Origin: Antedon mediterranea
Taxonomy: Eukaryota; Echinodermata; Crinoidea; Comatulida; Antedonidae
DNA: 64,000 nucleotides
Direction: 5' to 3'
NCBI RefSeq assembly: GCF_964355755.1
Contig: NC_092677.1
Span: 14,840,601 to 14,904,600, forward strand
Shown here: in pieces, positions 61,201-64,000 of the stretch
Layout of the letters: each line of letters opens with the position of its first letter
Position numbering within the stretch: position 1 is the stretch's first letter
Position numbers and translations under genes: made by a program
The notes under the pieces: model-generated
What the model saw: the letters and a program-made list of their open reading frames with translations, nothing else
What the model was told of the DNA's origin: nothing
Databases searched by the model: none

Positions 61201-64000
61201 CTCTTCTTAATTGCCTAAGTCACACAGCTGACTTGGGCAGAAACACAAAATATATAGTATATTGATATAAGCAGTGAGTTAGGCAGAAAAACAAACAAAA
61301 ATTATGTCTTAGACAATTTTGTTATGAGGCTGTCAATATCATCTATATACAAAAAATCCTACTTTTAAGTAACAAAATTTAATAGCATCAGCTCTTCAGA
61401 TTAAAATTAACATTGATGAATTTAGAAAAGGATCGGAAAGTAGCAATAAAAGAGAAAAAATTTGTAACAAATGGGTTAAAAACTATACTATAAAAATGTA
61501 TTTCTTATTTTATTTAAAAAATCATGAGTCCTTAATTGCCTAAGTCACACAGCTGACTTAGGCAGAAACACAAAAAAACGATCTGAGCATGTGCAAATGT
61601 ATATAAAAGCACTCAGATAATGTACAGAGGGCAGTATAATGATATAAGCAGTGAGTTAGGCAGATCATAAGTCAGCTCTCCTTAATTGCCTAAGTCACAC
61701 AGCTGACTTAGGCAGAAACACAAAAAATATAGTATATTGATATAAGCAGTGAGTTAGGCAGATCATAAGTCAGCTCCCCTTAATTGCCTAAGTCACACAG
61801 CTGACTTAGGCAGAAACACAACAAATATAGTATATTGATATAAGCAGTGAGTTAGGCAGATCATAAGTCAGCTCTTCTTAATTGCCTAAGTCACACAGCT
61901 GACTTGGGCAGAAACACAAAAAATATAGTATATTGATATAAGCAGTGAGTTAGGCAGAAAAAAAAAATTATGTCTTAGACACTTTTGTTATGAGGCTGTC
62001 GATATCATCTATATACAAAAAATGCTACCTTTAAGTAACAAAATGTAACAGCATCAGCTCTTCAGATTAAAATTAACACTGATGAATTTAGAAAAGGAAA
62101 GTAGCAATAAAAGAGAAAGAATTTTTAACAAATGGGTTAAAAAATATACTATAAAAATGTATTTCTTATTTTATTTAAAAATCATGAGTCCTTAATTGCC
62201 TAAGTCACACAGCTGACTTGGGCAGAAACACAAAAAACGATCTGAGCATGTGCAAATGTATATAAAAGCACTCAGATAATGTACAGAGGGCAGTATAATG
62301 ATATAAGCAGTGAGTTAGGAGTAGATCATAAATCAGCTCCCCTTAATTGCCTAAGTCACACAGCTGACTTAGGCAGAAACACAAAAAATATAGTATATTG
62401 ATATAAGCAGTGAGTTAGGCAGATCATAAGTCAGCTCTTCTTAAGTCACACAGCTGACTTGGGCAGAAACACAAAAAATATAGTATATTGATATAAGCAG
62501 TGAGTTAGGCAGAAAAACAAAAAAAAAATTATGTCTTAGACAATTTTGTTATGAGGCTGTCGATATCATCTATATACAAAAAATCCTACCTTTAAGTAAC
62601 AAAATTTAATAACATCAGCTCTTCAGATTAAAATTAACACTGATGAATTTAGAAAAGGATCGGAAAGTAGCAATAAAAGAGAAAAAATTGGTAACAAATG
62701 GATTAAAAAATATACTATAAAAATGTATTTCTTATTTTATTTAAAAAATCATGAGTCCTTAATTGCCTAAGTCACACAGCTGACTTAGGCAGAAACACAA
62801 AAAAACGATCTGAGCATGTGCACATGTATATAAACGCACTCAGATAATGTACAGAGGGCAGTATAATGATATAAGCAGTGAGTTAGGCAGATCATAAGTC
62901 AGCTCTCCTTAATTGCCTAAGTCACACAGCTGACTTAGGCAGAAACACAAAAAATATAGTATATTGATATAAGCAGTGAGTTAGGCAGATCATAAGTCAG
63001 CTCTCCTTAATTGCCTAAGTCACACAGCTGACTTGGGCAGAAACACAAAAAATATAGTATATTGATATAAGCAGTGAGTTAGGCAGATCATAAGTCCTCT
63101 CTCCTTAATTGCCTAAGTCACACAGCTGACTTGGGCAGAAACACAAAAAATATAGTATATTGATATAAGAAGTGAGTTAGGCAGAAAAACAAAAACAAAA
63201 TTATGTCTTAGACACCTTTGTTATGAGGCTGTCGATATCATCTATATACAAAAAATGCTACCTTTATTTAACAAAATTTAATAGCATCAGCTCTTCAGAT
63301 TAAAATTAACACTGATGAATTTAGAAAAGGAAAGTAGCAATAAAAGAGAAAGAATTTGTAAAAAATGGGTTAAAAAATATACTATAAAAATGTATTTCTT
63401 ATTTTATTTAAAAAATCATGAGTCTCCTCTCCTTAATTGCCTAAGTCACACAGCTGACTTAGGCAGAAACACAAAAAAACGATCTGAGCATGTGCAAATG
63501 TAAATAAAAGCACTCAGATAATGTACAGAGGGCAGTATAATGATATAAGCAGTGAGTTAGGCAGATCATAAAACAGCTCCCCTTAATTGCCTAAGTCACA
63601 CAGTTGACTTAGGCAGAAACACAAAAAATATAGTATATTGATATAAGCAGTGAGTTAGGCAGATCATAAGTCAGCTCCCCTTAATTGCCTAAGTCACACA
63701 GCTGACTTAGGCAGAAACACAAAAAATATAGTATATTGATATAAGCAGTGAGTTAGGCAGATCATAAGTCAGCTCTTCTTAATTGCCTAAGTCACACAGC
63801 TGACTTGGGCAGAAACACAAAAAATATAGTATATTGATATAAGCAGTGAGTTAGGCAGAAAAAAAAATTATGTCTTAGACACTTTTGTTATGAGGCTGTC
63901 GATATCATCTATATTATACAAAAAATGCTACATTTAAGTAACAAAATTTAATAGCATCAGCTCTTCAGATTAAAATTAACACTGATGAATTTAGAAAAGG
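58285..64000. repeat. Higher-order satellite array with hairpin motif, continues beyond the window
   Basis: A 98-bp monomer (GCAGTGAGTTAGGCAGATCA...ATTGATATAA) alternates with a segment of about 330 bp (TTATGTCTTAGACACTTTTG...AGAGGGCAGTATAATGATAT). GATGAATTTAGAAAAGG recurs at about 58640, 59296, 59868, 60282, 60841, 61409, 62080, 62640, 63313 and 63978, so higher-order units are about 410-670 bp. Every unit bears TGCCTAAGTCA-CACAGC-TGACTTAGGCA, an 11-bp stem. No gene is supported inside. Confidence 0.93.

Noticed and set aside
58642-63503. Repeated 62-63 codon frames beginning MNLEKESSNKR
   Set aside because: They occur in only some satellite units and are broken in others; they are consequences of the repeat, not a gene.
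58285-64000. CRISPR-like regular array
   Set aside because: The spacers are themselves repeated and the context is an animal genome; it is satellite DNA.

Overview
The window is eukaryotic nuclear DNA, clearly animal: multi-exon genes with GT-AG introns, immunoglobulin (Ig) and fibronectin type III (FN3) exons, a mitochondrial ribosomal protein gene, non-LTR retrotransposons, MITEs and satellite DNA. AT-rich sequence and dozens of copies of the palindromic octamer TAGGCCTA suggest a marine deuterostome invertebrate, most likely an echinoderm; the species cannot be fixed from the sequence.

Layout. (1) 1-3.1 kb: mostly non-coding, one possible coding exon near 1.2 kb. (2) 3.1-8.7 kb, minus strand: exons of a two-Ig protein with a long acidic repeated C-terminus. 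A complete two-exon BK-channel beta-subunit-like gene (5306-6659, plus strand) sits inside one of its introns. (3) 7.6-17.1 kb, minus strand: an Ig-superfamily receptor (signal peptide, four Ig domains, Thr/Ser-rich stalk with a triplicated exon, transmembrane segment, short tail). (4) 17.68-26.16 kb: an 8.5-kb DNA transposon with terminal inverted repeats and a 3-bp target duplication. It carries a decayed gene of a repetitive invertebrate family (XPG/PIN-like motifs) and two LINE copies. (5) 26.5-40.7 kb, minus strand: a complete 19-exon Roundabout (ROBO)-like receptor of 901 residues. Every intron phase closes. It has four Ig domains, four FN3 domains, a transmembrane segment with a buried arginine, and a tail of only about 35 residues ending in an ITIM-like hexamer. 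A decayed LINE lies in one intron. (6) 41.9-47.7 kb: a degenerate tandem copy of the block from the Ig-receptor first exon through the 5' half of the ROBO-like gene, with its own LINE insertion. (7) 48.36-50.41 kb: a 2-kb transposon with long inverted repeats and an 8-bp target duplication. (8) 50.5-57.1 kb, plus strand: the complete seven-exon gene for mitochondrial ribosomal protein mL37 (MRPL37). (9) 57.2-64.0 kb: two tandem arrays, the second a higher-order satellite built on a hairpin and running off the right edge.

The most distinctive content is the minus-strand receptor cluster. The Ig receptor and the ROBO-like receptor begin with the same type of signal exon (MGVL, 64-67 nt, phase 1) and share a promoter-proximal motif (TTTCCGCGAAC, optional AA, TTCCG). 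Both end in very short tails. This points to receptors that arose by first-exon/promoter duplication; the ROBO-like one has a guidance-receptor ectodomain on an immune-receptor-like membrane anchor. All gene models are hand-spliced from the DNA and have no transcript support.
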